Below are positions 25,169 to 32,513 of a DNA stretch of 57,398 nt, piece by piece. The stretch covers positions 1-57,398 of the IMG/VR virus record IMGVR_UViG_3300010371_000008; one strand, written 5' to 3'. Every line of letters begins with the position of its first letter. Positions within the stretch are counted from its first letter, which is position 1. This DNA is from a virus. The translations under genes were made by a program, and so were the position numbers. The notes under the pieces are model-generated. The model ran no database searches. It saw only the letters and a list, made by a program, of their open reading frames with translations, and was not told the DNA's origin.

Positions 25169-25215
25169 GTTCGGCGTCAACGAAAACGCGGGGCATCGCG
25201 GCGTTCGGCGTCAAC
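25169..25215. repeat. Direct repeats upstream of int (possible arm-type sites)
   Basis: GTTCGGCGTCAAC occurs at 25169-25181 and again at 25203-25215, 34 bases apart, with a weaker GTCGTGTCAAC nearby at about 25226. Pairs of short direct repeats beside int are typical of integrase arm-binding sites in attP. The attP core itself could not be identified. Confidence 0.45.
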
Positions 25216-25435
25216 CATTTTGGCCGTCGTGTCAACTACAGCGAGGTAATATGCCAATAATCCGCGTAAACACGCGGAACTTTTCGGGAAATCGGTAGTT
25301 ATACAGCCTAGACGCCTGCCCCGTGATTCCGGGACTTTGCCCAAACAGCGGGAACGTATCGCTACATTAGACGCCTTCTATCAACAATAAGGGACACTAA
25401 CGTGTTGACATGTCAACAGGGGACGGAGACGTTGA
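25216..25435. other. int-repressor intergenic region, probable attP neighbourhood
   Basis: No open reading frame is convincing here. The stretch holds a short hairpin CCGCGT/ACGCGG near 25262, a repeated TAGACGCCT (about 25311 and 25370) and the perfect 14-bp palindrome GTTGACATGTCAAC at 25404-25417. The A+T content is higher than in the genes. It is the natural place for attP and for int control. Confidence 0.4.
25404..25417. promoter_or_regulatory. Perfect 14-bp palindrome GTTGACATGTCAAC
   Basis: A perfect dyad located 19 bases beyond the 3' end of the smaller repressor gene, in the int upstream region. It is a good candidate for a dimeric regulator site. It contains TGACA/TGTCA half-sites like those at 48379-48434. 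Confidence 0.5.
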
Positions 25436-25813
25436 TCACGGGGAATCTACCGGTTCCGGTTGAGCCACCAATGCGAGGGTGCGGGCCATCATCAACAGGG
25501 TGTCTTGCGCGAATTCCGGCAATAAACCGGCCCCGGCAATCCGCAGCTCCGACGGATCATCAGCCGCCACCACCAGCCCCACACTCCGGGCGGCAGCCAG
25601 CAGCACGTCCGTATGCGAAACACCCAGTGCGAGGGCAATGCCCCGGATACTGTCCGGCTCCGGCAGCAACGTGCGCGGCGACCCGTTCCCCCACTGCTGC
25701 CATGCCGACAGCTTAGGGCGGTTCCCCGAATCATGAGCTAAATTCTCATACGAGCGACCACTGCGCCGTGCCTGGATAAGCTCGGCCAGCGTCATTCCAC
25801 CGTTGTCGGACAT
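25436..25813 (-). CDS. XRE-like regulator, second repressor paralogue
   Basis: A 125-aa protein with ATG behind AAGGAGAG. The N-terminal part (MTLAELIQARRSGRSYENLA, then KLSAWQQWGNG and PDSIRGIALALGVSHTDVLLAA) reads as a helix-turn-helix DNA-binding domain. The C-terminal helix DTLLMMARTLALVAQ parallels TLLLMVQSMRIAG in the upstream repressor, suggesting the two are related. It could be a co-repressor, a Cro partner or a regulator of int. Confidence 0.65.
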   Translation of the reverse strand: MSDNGGMTLAELIQARRSGRSYENLAHDSGNRPKLSAWQQWGNGSPRTLLPEPDSIRGIALALGVSHTDVLLAAARSVGLVVAADDPSELRIAGAGLLPEFAQDTLLMMARTLALVAQPEPVDSP

Positions 25814-25876
25814 GTCTTGATTCTCTCCTTACTAACCTATGGCTAGCTGGGTGCCCGACCACTGCCGGGCACCCAC

Positions 25877-26497
25877 CTATTCTGCCTTATACCTGTCGCG
25901 CCACTCGGCATCGTCGTCGGTGTCGCTGAACAAGCCATTCCCGCCGGTCTGCCCCGGCACGACACCGCCCCACCGGTGGATCTTCTCATGTGGCCGGAAA
26001 ACGTTAGTGATCTTCTCCTGCCCGTCGTTGTCGTCCTCATCATCTTCTCCTGTCAATTCTGTTAGTTGTGGTTCGGGTGCCGCGGGCACTGCCGCGGCTC
26101 CGATCTTCTGCTGTATGCCTGTTGCGGGTGTGACATCGGTTCCTGCTATCCGCATCGACTGCACCATGAGTAACAGTGTCTGCTTGCTTTCAAGGGACAG
26201 GGTGATGTCCCTCTTGATTGCTTCTTCAATCGTCCACTCATCCACTCCGATGATGATTCCCGCCGACGCCAGGGCGGCACGGGCCACCATGGCCGGCGGC
26301 AGCCCCATGGCTGCGGCTATGGCCTTCACGAACCCAATGTTCAGGGCAATAATTTCTGAATTGCGAATCCGTGAAATGTTGGACTTGCTCAACTTGTAAC
26401 CCAACCTGTTGGCCCGGTCAGCAATGTCTTGATCGCTCCACCCGTTGACGCGGCGTGTCTCGTCGATCAGCTCCGCTAGGGGGTGTGTGTGCTTCAT
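25877..26497 (-). CDS. Immunity repressor candidate (XRE family)
   Basis: A 206-aa protein whose first 75 residues form a helix-turn-helix: LAELIDETRRVNGWSDQDIADRA, LSKSNISRIRNSE, then IGFVKAIAAAMGLPP. A helical middle section and a long acidic linker with a C-terminal basic end follow. No LexA-type peptidase domain is visible, so it is not a self-cleaving cI. It is transcribed divergently from the Cro-like gene at 26742, with a CCGTTTGAAATGG dyad 15 bases before its start, the classic arrangement of an autoregulated lysogeny switch. Confidence 0.75.
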   Translation of the reverse strand: MKHTHPLAELIDETRRVNGWSDQDIADRANRLGYKLSKSNISRIRNSEIIALNIGFVKAIAAAMGLPPAMVARAALASAGIIIGVDEWTIEEAIKRDITLSLESKQTLLLMVQSMRIAGTDVTPATGIQQKIGAAAVPAAPEPQLTELTGEDDEDDNDGQEKITNVFRPHEKIHRWGGVVPGQTGGNGLFSDTDDDAEWRDRYKAE

Positions 26498-26741
26498 GTC
26501 CCTAAGTCTTCCCGTTTGAAATGGCTATGTAAAGCGACCCCCAGCCTATGACGGTCACCACTACAAAGGCATGGCACCCGTCTCACTGTTCACTATTTGT
26601 ACATCCCATTTTACTGCACGCCTGTCCAGCCGACGCGAAAAATTGGGCCAAAAAAGTTTGCACACCTGTTCCCCACTGGACACTAAAGCAGTAGACTTGA
26701 ACCACAAAACCTGTTCACCACAAAAAGTTAGGAGTCACCCA
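26498..26741. promoter_or_regulatory. Divergent lysogeny-switch control region
   Basis: A 244-base gap between the repressor (minus) and the Cro-like gene (plus). It contains the operator-like CCGTTTGAAATGG (26512-26524), several A/T runs and TTGCAC near 26658 followed by weak -10-like sequence on the plus strand. AGGAG at 26730 serves the Cro-like start. I could not settle exact promoter boxes. Confidence 0.6.
26512..26524. promoter_or_regulatory. Operator-like dyad CCGTTTGAAATGG
   Basis: A near-palindromic 13-mer, 15 bases upstream of the repressor ATG. The reverse complement differs from it at only the inner variable positions, and the site CCATTTGAAACGG at 23879 is its close relative. 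It is probably bound by the repressor. Confidence 0.5.
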
Positions 26742-27056
26742 ATGAGCACCACCACAGCACAGCCCAGAGTCGCAGGAATCTACATGCAAGTAACAGATCC
26801 GGCGCACCTGGCCAGACTCATGGAGAACCGCCGCGTTTCACAGCGCCAATTGGCGGCAGCGGCAGGGTGGGGACCCAAATCCCACTCATTCGTTGCACGG
26901 CTCACCAAAGGCCACGCCAAGGCTGTCAGCGTCGAATCCGCAGTCCGCATCGCCCACTACCTTGGAGTGCCCGTGGACGAAATTTTTGCGACCAAGCTGG
27001 ACAGCATTACTGTTCAGATACACCCGAAATCCAGTTCAGCAAGGAAGGCGGCATAG
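26742..27056 (+). CDS. Cro-like XRE-family regulator
   Basis: A 104-aa protein from ATG 26742 behind TTAGGAG. The helix-turn-helix is clear: DPAHLARLMENRRVSQRQLAA, then WGPKSHSFVARLTKGHAK, and VESAVRIAHYLGVPVDEIF. It is the first gene of the rightward early operon and is divergent to the repressor, as expected for Cro. It probably represses the lysogeny promoter. Confidence 0.8.
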   Translation: MSTTTAQPRVAGIYMQVTDPAHLARLMENRRVSQRQLAAAAGWGPKSHSFVARLTKGHAKAVSVESAVRIAHYLGVPVDEIFATKLDSITVQIHPKSSSARKAA

Positions 27057-27058
27057 TC

Positions 27059-27217
27059 ATGTCGTACCTCGAAATCCCCGCAAATGACAACCCGGCCAGA
27101 ATCCGCCAAGACATCGCAGCCAAGCTGGAAGTTTTGCAATCCGAATTCTCACCATTGGCGGTGCTGTCCATGACCATTCTGACCGGTCTGGTAGACATGC
27201 TGGGGAACGCGTCATGA
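27059..27217 (+). CDS. Small hypothetical protein
   Basis: A 52-aa protein starting at ATG 27059, three bases after the Cro-like stop. It is mostly helical (ARIRQDIAAKLEVLQSEF, then LAVLSMTILTGLVDML). The stop overlaps the next ATG as ATGA. Not recognised; a small partner of the regulator is possible. Confidence 0.55.
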   Translation: MSYLEIPANDNPARIRQDIAAKLEVLQSEFSPLAVLSMTILTGLVDMLGNAS

Positions 27218-27471
27218 ACAAGAAGACAGCCCCCGAATTCCGCAGCTTCGACGACCCGCGCCGGCACGTCCCCCGCCTCGTCTACGTGGCCGACCACCCA
27301 GACCACCATCACGGCGTCTGGCAGATGTCGGTACGCGACCACCACAACAACCTGCACGGGCGATGCCACGATACATGGGTGGAAGGACTCACATCCTGCC
27401 TCATGTGGGCGCACGTCAACGCAGCCCACGGCCTCACCCAGAACTCGGCCACCACCGGGGCGTGGTTGTGA
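27214..27471 (+). CDS. Hypothetical His-rich protein
   Basis: An 85-aa protein rich in His and Asp (VADHPDHHHGVWQMSV, RDHHNNLHGRCHDTW), overlapping both neighbours (ATGA upstream, TGATG downstream). The pattern suggests metal binding, but no family is recognised. Confidence 0.6.
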   Translation: MNKKTAPEFRSFDDPRRHVPRLVYVADHPDHHHGVWQMSVRDHHNNLHGRCHDTWVEGLTSCLMWAHVNAAHGLTQNSATTGAWL

Positions 27472-27620
27472 TGGCACGCCACCTAGCCCCAGCCACCCGC
27501 GCCCGCCTCATCCAAGAGGACTACGCGGGAATGTTCCCCCACGCCGCCGCCGCATTCGACACCCACCGGCACACACTCGGCCTTGGCAAGCACGACGCCG
27601 CCACCACACGAAAGAGCTAG
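27471..27620 (+). CDS. Small hypothetical protein
   Basis: A 49-aa protein from ATG 27471, coupled to the previous gene through TGATG. It starts with a basic helix (RHLAPATRARLIQEDYAGMF) and has a His/Lys-rich end. Function unknown. Confidence 0.5.
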   Translation: MARHLAPATRARLIQEDYAGMFPHAAAAFDTHRHTLGLGKHDAATTRKS

Positions 27621-27624
27621 AACC

Positions 27625-27858
27625 ATGATGACCTATGAAGACATCAACAATGGCTACGACAAGCTGGGAGAAATCGACGACTCCCGCGACGCCGCCGCCC
27701 GGATATGCGCCCAACACCTCCTGAACGGCAACATCGACGCCGCGCACCGTTTCGCAGAGCGGTTCCGGATGCACACCCGGAACGCTGACGAACTCCGCGC
27801 CCGGCTCACAGAAGCCATGAACGAAGTCCGCGATGAAGACCTGGCGGCCACGCCATGA
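27625..27858 (+). CDS. Hypothetical helical protein
   Basis: A 77-aa acidic, fully helical protein (MMTYEDINNGYDKLGEIDDS, later AAHRFAERFRMHTRNADELR). ATG 27625 follows the previous stop by four bases and the end overlaps the next start as ATGA. No family is recognised. Confidence 0.6.
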   Translation: MMTYEDINNGYDKLGEIDDSRDAAARICAQHLLNGNIDAAHRFAERFRMHTRNADELRARLTEAMNEVRDEDLAATP

Positions 27859-28100
27859 CGCCCACGACCGAGATGGCCACGGTGTGCGAATGCACCGAAT
27901 GCGCGCCACCCACAGCCCCACCCATCACCCACATTTACTGTGTCCACCACGGCGACCCGCAACGCGCGCTTTGCGGAACCCCCCGCAACCGCCCCGTCGA
28001 ATCCCTGCGCGTCATCGGTAGACGCTACCCCACCCACCGGAACATGTGCATCGTGTGCATGGACATGGCGCCCCGCCCGTGCCCGGAATGCGGCGGCTGA
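27855..28100 (+). CDS. Cys-rich zinc-binding-type protein
   Basis: An 81-aa protein with CECTEC near the start, IYCVHHGD and C in the middle and a CIVCMDMAPRPCPEC knuckle at the end. The paired CxxC motifs suggest one or two zinc sites. Several other genes in this phage share this style (31514, 31975, 35219, 38332). Role unknown. Confidence 0.6.
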   Translation: MTPTTEMATVCECTECAPPTAPPITHIYCVHHGDPQRALCGTPRNRPVESLRVIGRRYPTHRNMCIVCMDMAPRPCPECGG

Positions 28101-28101
28101 A

Positions 28102-28335
28102 ATGGAAACCATGGAACCACTCGAAACCCCGGAAACGGTAGCCCACCTTTTCCACATCGACGTGCGCACGGTACGCACCAAAGCACACACCGGGGAATGG
28201 CCTGCAGTCAGTTTCGGCCCCCGAACTCTCCGTTTCACGCCGGAACAGCTCGCCACCATCGTTGCCCTGCACACCATCACCCCCGCGCCGGCACCCGTTG
28301 AAAGACGCCTTGGCACCAGGGCGCGCCGGAACTGA
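28102..28335 (+). CDS. Excisionase-like helix-turn-helix protein
   Basis: A 77-aa protein from ATG 28102. TPETVAHLFHIDVRTVRTKA followed by GEWPAVSFGPRTLRF is the MerR/HTH_17 winged-helix pattern of AlpA and excisionase proteins. A basic tail follows. It lies in the early rightward operon and could be the directionality factor for int, or an early activator. Confidence 0.7.
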   Translation: METMEPLETPETVAHLFHIDVRTVRTKAHTGEWPAVSFGPRTLRFTPEQLATIVALHTITPAPAPVERRLGTRARRN

Positions 28336-28421
28336 TTTTTTTTACCCAAAATTTCCGTTTCAAACACTAGAAACACCCATTACAAGAGCGTAAAATTGAA
28401 GCATACCGAAAGGACAAGCTC
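28336..28421 (+). promoter_or_regulatory. Promoter/operator region of the replication operon
   Basis: An A+T-rich 86-base gap. It holds a T8 run at 28337, CCGTTTCAAAC at 28355-28365 (similar to the repressor-region dyad) and TTAC-N6-GTAA at 28380-28393, which recurs at 38034-38047. GAAAGG precedes the next start. Likely a regulated promoter, boxes not fixed. Confidence 0.5.
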
Positions 28422-28781
28422 ATGTACGAGCCCAGAATGACCAAAGAACACGCGGTAGCGGCAGCCCGCCACATGATCGTCACGTTCCACAAGGAACTGC
28501 CCGACATCGACTGGTTGAGCGTTCACTACCTCACCAACCAGTTCCAGCGGGATCTATCCGCCGCCATCCAGTGCGACATTGACGGAGACAGGCTGTTGGA
28601 GATCTTCGAAACTCTGGACCGGATGGAGGAACTGTACTACTTCACCGGGGAGTATTCCGACATGCGCCCCGAGGACTACGGCATGGAATACGCCACCCTT
28701 TCAAATGTGCTTGACACTGATTTGTGGCGGCTGCTTGAAGACTACACGGTGCGCGCCCCGTTCTACTTCGAGGCGGCGTAG
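28422..28781 (+). CDS. Hypothetical protein
   Basis: A 119-aa acidic protein, predominantly helical (KEHAVAAARHMIVTFHKEL, RLLEIFETLDRMEELYYF). It has a good ribosome-binding site (GAAAGGAC) and is the first gene behind the control region at 28336. No family is recognised. Confidence 0.7.
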   Translation: MYEPRMTKEHAVAAARHMIVTFHKELPDIDWLSVHYLTNQFQRDLSAAIQCDIDGDRLLEIFETLDRMEELYYFTGEYSDMRPEDYGMEYATLSNVLDTDLWRLLEDYTVRAPFYFEAA

Positions 28782-28783
28782 CC

Positions 28784-28957
28784 ATGTGCCACGACACATG
28801 CAGGGTGGAGGACTGCGACTGCACTTGTGCGGGCTGCCGCCCCTCCGAATGCGACAAGTGCCCAAGGTGTGGTGCCGAATACGACGCCACCCCAGCCGGC
28901 GGCGGCGTAACTGACTATTACGACTCCCCCAGCTACCGCAACATGGGGCAGAAATGA
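28784..28957 (+). CDS. Very Cys-rich small protein
   Basis: A 57-aa protein from ATG 28784, two bases after the previous stop, overlapping the next gene as ATGA. Nine cysteines lie within the first 32 residues (CHDTC, CDCTCAGC, ECDKCPRC), followed by a Tyr/Gly tail. Probably a compact zinc-binding fold; function unknown. Confidence 0.65.
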   Translation: MCHDTCRVEDCDCTCAGCRPSECDKCPRCGAEYDATPAGGGVTDYYDSPSYRNMGQK

Positions 28958-29208
28958 TCGCCATGGACACCGACACGAAACCGGGGCTCTCCGCAATCAC
29001 CGACCAAATCCGCCACCTGTACTGCATGGGACGCCACGAAAGAATAGTCGGCCAGGAACATGCATTCTGTGGGGCGATACGCAACAAGCCACATGCGGGC
29101 ATCGTCCTCATCGCACAGCTTGAGCACGAAAACTTTTGCCTCGTGTGCACCGACATCATCAAACATGGCGGCAGCCTATGCGCCGCATGCAGGAAGGGCA
29201 AGAAATGA
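28954..29208 (+). CDS. Hypothetical zinc-binding-type protein
   Basis: An 84-aa protein with a His/Cys cluster (HLYCMGRHERIVGQEHAFCG) and two CxxC pairs (FCLVC and LCAAC) in its second half, suggesting metal coordination. Coupled to both neighbours by ATGA overlaps. Confidence 0.6.
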   Translation: MIAMDTDTKPGLSAITDQIRHLYCMGRHERIVGQEHAFCGAIRNKPHAGIVLIAQLEHENFCLVCTDIIKHGGSLCAACRKGKK

Positions 29209-30290
29209 CCATCCAGACCCGGCAGCCCACAGGGAAACCCCCGTGGCCCATAACCCTCATCGCTGGCGGTGAGAAAGCGGGCAAGTCCTACGCCGCCGCC
29301 CTCGCCTCCGCATCAGACCTGATCGACCGCACATTCTGGATCGGTGTCGGAGAAGACGACCCCGACGAATACGGCGCCATCCCCGGCGCACGTTTCGAGA
29401 TTGTCCCCCACAACGGCACCTACCGGGAAATCTTGGGCAAAGTGCGGGAAGCCGTCACCGAACCCACCCCCAACGGCAAGCCCAACCTGGTTGTGATCGA
29501 CTCCGGGACGCGCCTGTGGGAAATGCTCTCGGACGAAGCCCAAGCACGGGCGAACGCCCGCCGCAAGGGAGCCAAGACCGACGCGGAAGCCGTCATTGGC
29601 CCCGACCTATGGAACCGCGCCACAAACCAATGGTTCGATGTCATGGACGCGTTGCGGGCACACAACGGCCCGTCCATCATCACGGCACGTCTGGACATTG
29701 TGACCGTCATGGACGCGTCCGGGAAGCCCACGAAGGAAAAGACCTCAAAGGTCAAGGCGCAAAAGTCGCTGCCCTATGACGTGGGTGTGGTCATTGAGAT
29801 CCCCGAACGCGGGCAAACCTACATCACCGGTGTCCGGTCCCTGAAATATGACGTACAGGTGGGTGACAAGAAGCCGCTTCCAGACTTCACCATGGACAAC
29901 CTGTGGCGCATGCTGGGCGTGGACGTGGACGGTGCCACCGCCCCGCGGCAATACTCGGGCGCTGACGGGCGCACCTCGGCCACCATGGCCGACACGGCAC
30001 CAACGGACGCGGACGCCGCAGCGGCAGCCGTCAACCGCTACCGGAACACGCGGACACCACATCCCGAACCGGCACCCGAATCCCAAACACCGCCCGTCCA
30101 GACACAACCTGACTGGCCCGCCCTGTTCGCCGCAGCCTCCGGGAACCGGGACAAGCTCATGGCGCTACGCAACCAAGGACACCGGGCCGGCATCCCCAAC
30201 ACATACGGCATGTTCGCCGCCATTGACGCCGAACTCGCACGTCTCGCATCGGAAACCCCAGTCGAAGGAACGTTGGTCACAGCATCATGA
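29205..30290 (+). CDS. Sak4-like RecA-fold ATPase
   Basis: A 361-aa protein from ATG 29205. Walker A is GGEKAGKS (residues 21-28) and Walker B is LVVIDSG (about 95-101), with DLWNRATNQWFDVMDALR following, the layout of Sak4-type single-strand annealing proteins related to the RecA core. The C-terminal third is a Pro/Thr-rich linker and a small helical domain (DWPALFAAASGNRDKLMALR). Two genes before SSB, it probably anneals phage DNA ends during recombination. Confidence 0.75.
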   Translation: MTIQTRQPTGKPPWPITLIAGGEKAGKSYAAALASASDLIDRTFWIGVGEDDPDEYGAIPGARFEIVPHNGTYREILGKVREAVTEPTPNGKPNLVVIDSGTRLWEMLSDEAQARANARRKGAKTDAEAVIGPDLWNRATNQWFDVMDALRAHNGPSIITARLDIVTVMDASGKPTKEKTSKVKAQKSLPYDVGVVIEIPERGQTYITGVRSLKYDVQVGDKKPLPDFTMDNLWRMLGVDVDGATAPRQYSGADGRTSATMADTAPTDADAAAAAVNRYRNTRTPHPEPAPESQTPPVQTQPDWPALFAAASGNRDKLMALRNQGHRAGIPNTYGMFAAIDAELARLASETPVEGTLVTAS

Positions 30291-30868
30291 CACTCAAAGA
30301 AGAACTGTTGAAAACCGCCCTCATGGGCGCCATGACGTTCGTAGTCAAGGACATCAACGACGCCCACCGCCACAACATCATGGACACCCTGCTAGACAGC
30401 TACCGGGACACTGGCAACAAATCCTATTCCGTGGCCCTGCCCGACGGAACCAAAGTGGCGACGATCACCCTGAACGAGCCCAAGCCCGAAACGGTGGTGT
30501 CCGACCCCGCGGCGTTCCAGGAATGGTGCAAAACACACCGACCCGACCTGCTTGAACACATCGAACATGAAGCCATGCCCGCATGGTCACAAACCATCGA
30601 GTACCCGGCCACGGAGGCATGGACGGAAACCGTCCTGAAAGGTGCCGCCGCAGCCCACATTGTGGAGGACTACAAAGTGGCTGGCGACATGTACGTGACC
30701 CCGGAAGGGGAACCCGTGGACGGGATCGAATACCACCCAGCGGATGAGCCGTCACGGTTCACCATGACGTACACGGCCAAGGATCACGGCACGTCCGTAG
30801 TCCAGGCATGGCGTGACGGCCAAATCCCCTTGGAGCTTGACAGCAACCTCCCGCGCATCGGCGCCTAA
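30287..30868 (+). CDS. Hypothetical protein between Sak4-like and SSB genes
   Basis: A 193-aa protein with an N-terminal helix ([20 protein letters not shown]) and beta-rich middle ([17 protein letters not shown]). Proteins in this slot next to Sak4/SSB are common in actinophages and assumed to assist DNA metabolism. I recognise no catalytic motif. ATGA overlap upstream. Confidence 0.65.
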   Translation: MTLKEELLKTALMGAMTFVVKDINDAHRHNIMDTLLDSYRDTGNKSYSVALPDGTKVATITLNEPKPETVVSDPAAFQEWCKTHRPDLLEHIEHEAMPAWSQTIEYPATEAWTETVLKGAAAAHIVEDYKVAGDMYVTPEGEPVDGIEYHPADEPSRFTMTYTAKDHGTSVVQAWRDGQIPLELDSNLPRIGA

Positions 30869-30885
30869 CCGAAGGAACCCAAACC

Positions 30886-31449
30886 ATGTCCAATGAAACC
30901 ACCATCACCATTGTGGGCAACCTGACCGCAGACCCCGAATTGAGGTTCACCCAGTCCGGGCAGCCCGTCGCCAACTTCACCATCGCCTCAACCCCGCGCC
31001 TGTTCGACCGGAACACCAACGAGTGGAAGGACGGGGAAACCCTGTTCCTCCGTTCGTCCATCTGGAAGGAAGCCGCCGAGAACGCGGCGGAATCCCTGAC
31101 GAAGGGAATGCGCGTCATCGCGTCGGGCCGTTTGAAGTCCCGCACCTACGACACGAAAGAGGGTGAGAAGCGAACCGTTACGGAGCTGGAAATTGACGAG
31201 ATTGGCCCGTCGCTTAGGAACTCCGTCGCACGAGTGACCCGCACCGACAGAACCGGGAACCGCGGCGGCGCACCGACCACACAGGCCGGTTACGGCGGCT
31301 ACCCGCAACAGACCGCAGGTTACCCGCAACCGAACCAGCAGCAGGCAGCACCGTGGGGCGCAACCCAGCAGCCCCAAACCCCGCCAGGCCCCGGCAACAA
31401 CCAGCAGTGGAACCAGCCAGCCGGCGCCCCATGGGGACAGTCCTACTAA
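30886..31449 (+). CDS. ssb: Single-stranded DNA-binding protein
   Basis: A 187-aa protein with a clean OB fold ([62 protein letters not shown]). A Gln/Pro/Gly-rich disordered tail ends in an unusual WGQSY rather than the acidic DDDIPF-type tip used by bacterial SSBs to recruit partners. It protects replication and recombination intermediates. Confidence 0.9.
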   Translation: MSNETTITIVGNLTADPELRFTQSGQPVANFTIASTPRLFDRNTNEWKDGETLFLRSSIWKEAAENAAESLTKGMRVIASGRLKSRTYDTKEGEKRTVTELEIDEIGPSLRNSVARVTRTDRTGNRGGAPTTQAGYGGYPQQTAGYPQPNQQQAAPWGATQQPQTPPGPGNNQQWNQPAGAPWGQSY

Positions 31450-31459
31450 CCCAAATCGT

Positions 31460-31491
31460 CCGGGGCGCCGCACCTTCCACCGGTGCCCCGG
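31460..31491 (+). other. Intergenic hairpin after ssb
   Basis: CCGGGG (31460-31465) pairs with CCCCGG (31486-31491), and an inner CACC/GGTG stem forms after a small bulge. No T run. Probably an RNA stability element. Confidence 0.45.
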
Positions 31492-31513
31492 CACACCCAG
31501 AAAGAAGAACCCC

Positions 31514-31972
31514 ATGCGTCACATCGACTACCGTTTCATCGAGCTCCAAGAACCCGAGATGCCCCTGTTTGTGGACTGCCACCGGTGCGGCATCCGACTC
31601 GGCGTCGGCTCAAAAGCCGACTACTGCGCCACCTGCCGCAACGTCATGCGTCGCGGACGCCCCCACTACGATGGCATGCTCATCCCCGAATTTCAGATCA
31701 ACCTCTACACGCGCAGCAAGAACGGTTCAGGGCTCACCAACACCATCCACGCCCTACGGGAAAGCAAAGTCCTGTACTGGCACGACAACATGTATGACGA
31801 CCGGGCCGTACTCGCCTACATGCTGGACCTGTGCGGGCACCTCCCCCACACAATGGTGACCATCACCAACCCTGGCGAAACCCTCGCCCACTGGCAGGAC
31901 GACGATGATCCCGACCACATCATGCCGTGGATTGAGAAAGCCATCCACGACGCGCAAGCCCTGGCAGCCTAG
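31514..31972 (+). CDS. Zinc-ribbon hypothetical protein
   Basis: A 152-aa protein with an N-terminal zinc ribbon (CHRCGIRL then YCATC, about residues 22-43) and an alpha/beta remainder with an acidic loop (HWQDDDDPDHIMPW). ATG 31514 is preceded by AGAAAGAAG. No enzymatic motif is clear. Confidence 0.65.
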   Translation: MRHIDYRFIELQEPEMPLFVDCHRCGIRLGVGSKADYCATCRNVMRRGRPHYDGMLIPEFQINLYTRSKNGSGLTNTIHALRESKVLYWHDNMYDDRAVLAYMLDLCGHLPHTMVTITNPGETLAHWQDDDDPDHIMPWIEKAIHDAQALAA

Positions 31973-31974
31973 CC

Positions 31975-32310
31975 ATGGGGCAGCTCGTCCTTGGACGGTT
32001 CAGCGTCCGTTGCAGGTGCGGGAAAATCGTCGGCCTGTCGCTGGAAGACGCCCGGATGCAGTACCGCAAATTCTCCAAAAAACATGGCAGCACCAACCCG
32101 GTCAGGTATTACCGATGCCAGTACAACTCGTGGCATTGGACCAGAAAACTGGAATGGAAAGAATCCACCACCCCGCCCTGTCCCCGCTGCGGGAAAACCA
32201 TTTACGACGACACCCACGACCCGGAAGCAGGCAGTTATTGCACGCTCGCCTGTCACGACCTCGCCAAGCAATATCACAACCAGGCCAGACGGGCGGCGTC
32301 CAGATCATGA
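31975..32310 (+). CDS. Zinc-binding-type basic protein
   Basis: A 111-aa basic protein with CRCG near residue 13, a C in the YYRCQY segment, CPRCGK at about 71 and YCTLACHDLA near 90. The spacing suggests two zinc sites with nucleic-acid binding. The stop overlaps the next ATG. Confidence 0.6.
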   Translation: MGQLVLGRFSVRCRCGKIVGLSLEDARMQYRKFSKKHGSTNPVRYYRCQYNSWHWTRKLEWKESTTPPCPRCGKTIYDDTHDPEAGSYCTLACHDLAKQYHNQARRAASRS

Positions 32311-32513
32311 AAACTGCCCTAATCATCACAGCGGGCGTCCTCGCCGTTGTCGGGCTCCGGGCCGTCATCCTCGCCTACACGTCACGGTGCACGGTCACAC
32401 CGCCCACCATCGTTTTTTCATCAGAAGATTTTCCACTCACACCGGAAGAAATGGCCGCTGCAAATGCGGAAGACGACCTAATCCTGTGGGAAAGGCAGTT
32501 CAACACCCCATGA
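32307..32513 (+). CDS. Small membrane protein
   Basis: A 68-aa protein with one N-terminal transmembrane helix (TALIITAGVLAVVGLRAVIL) and an acidic tail (ANAEDDLILWERQ). Translationally coupled on both sides (ATGA). Unknown role; membrane anchoring is evident. Confidence 0.6.
   Translation: MKTALIITAGVLAVVGLRAVILAYTSRCTVTPPTIVFSSEDFPLTPEEMAAANAEDDLILWERQFNTP

Noticed and set aside
25093-25180. Extending the integrase to the upstream TTG
   Set aside because: The extra 29 residues run through the direct repeats and lack a ribosome-binding site. ATG 25093 has one and begins at the usual arm-binding domain.
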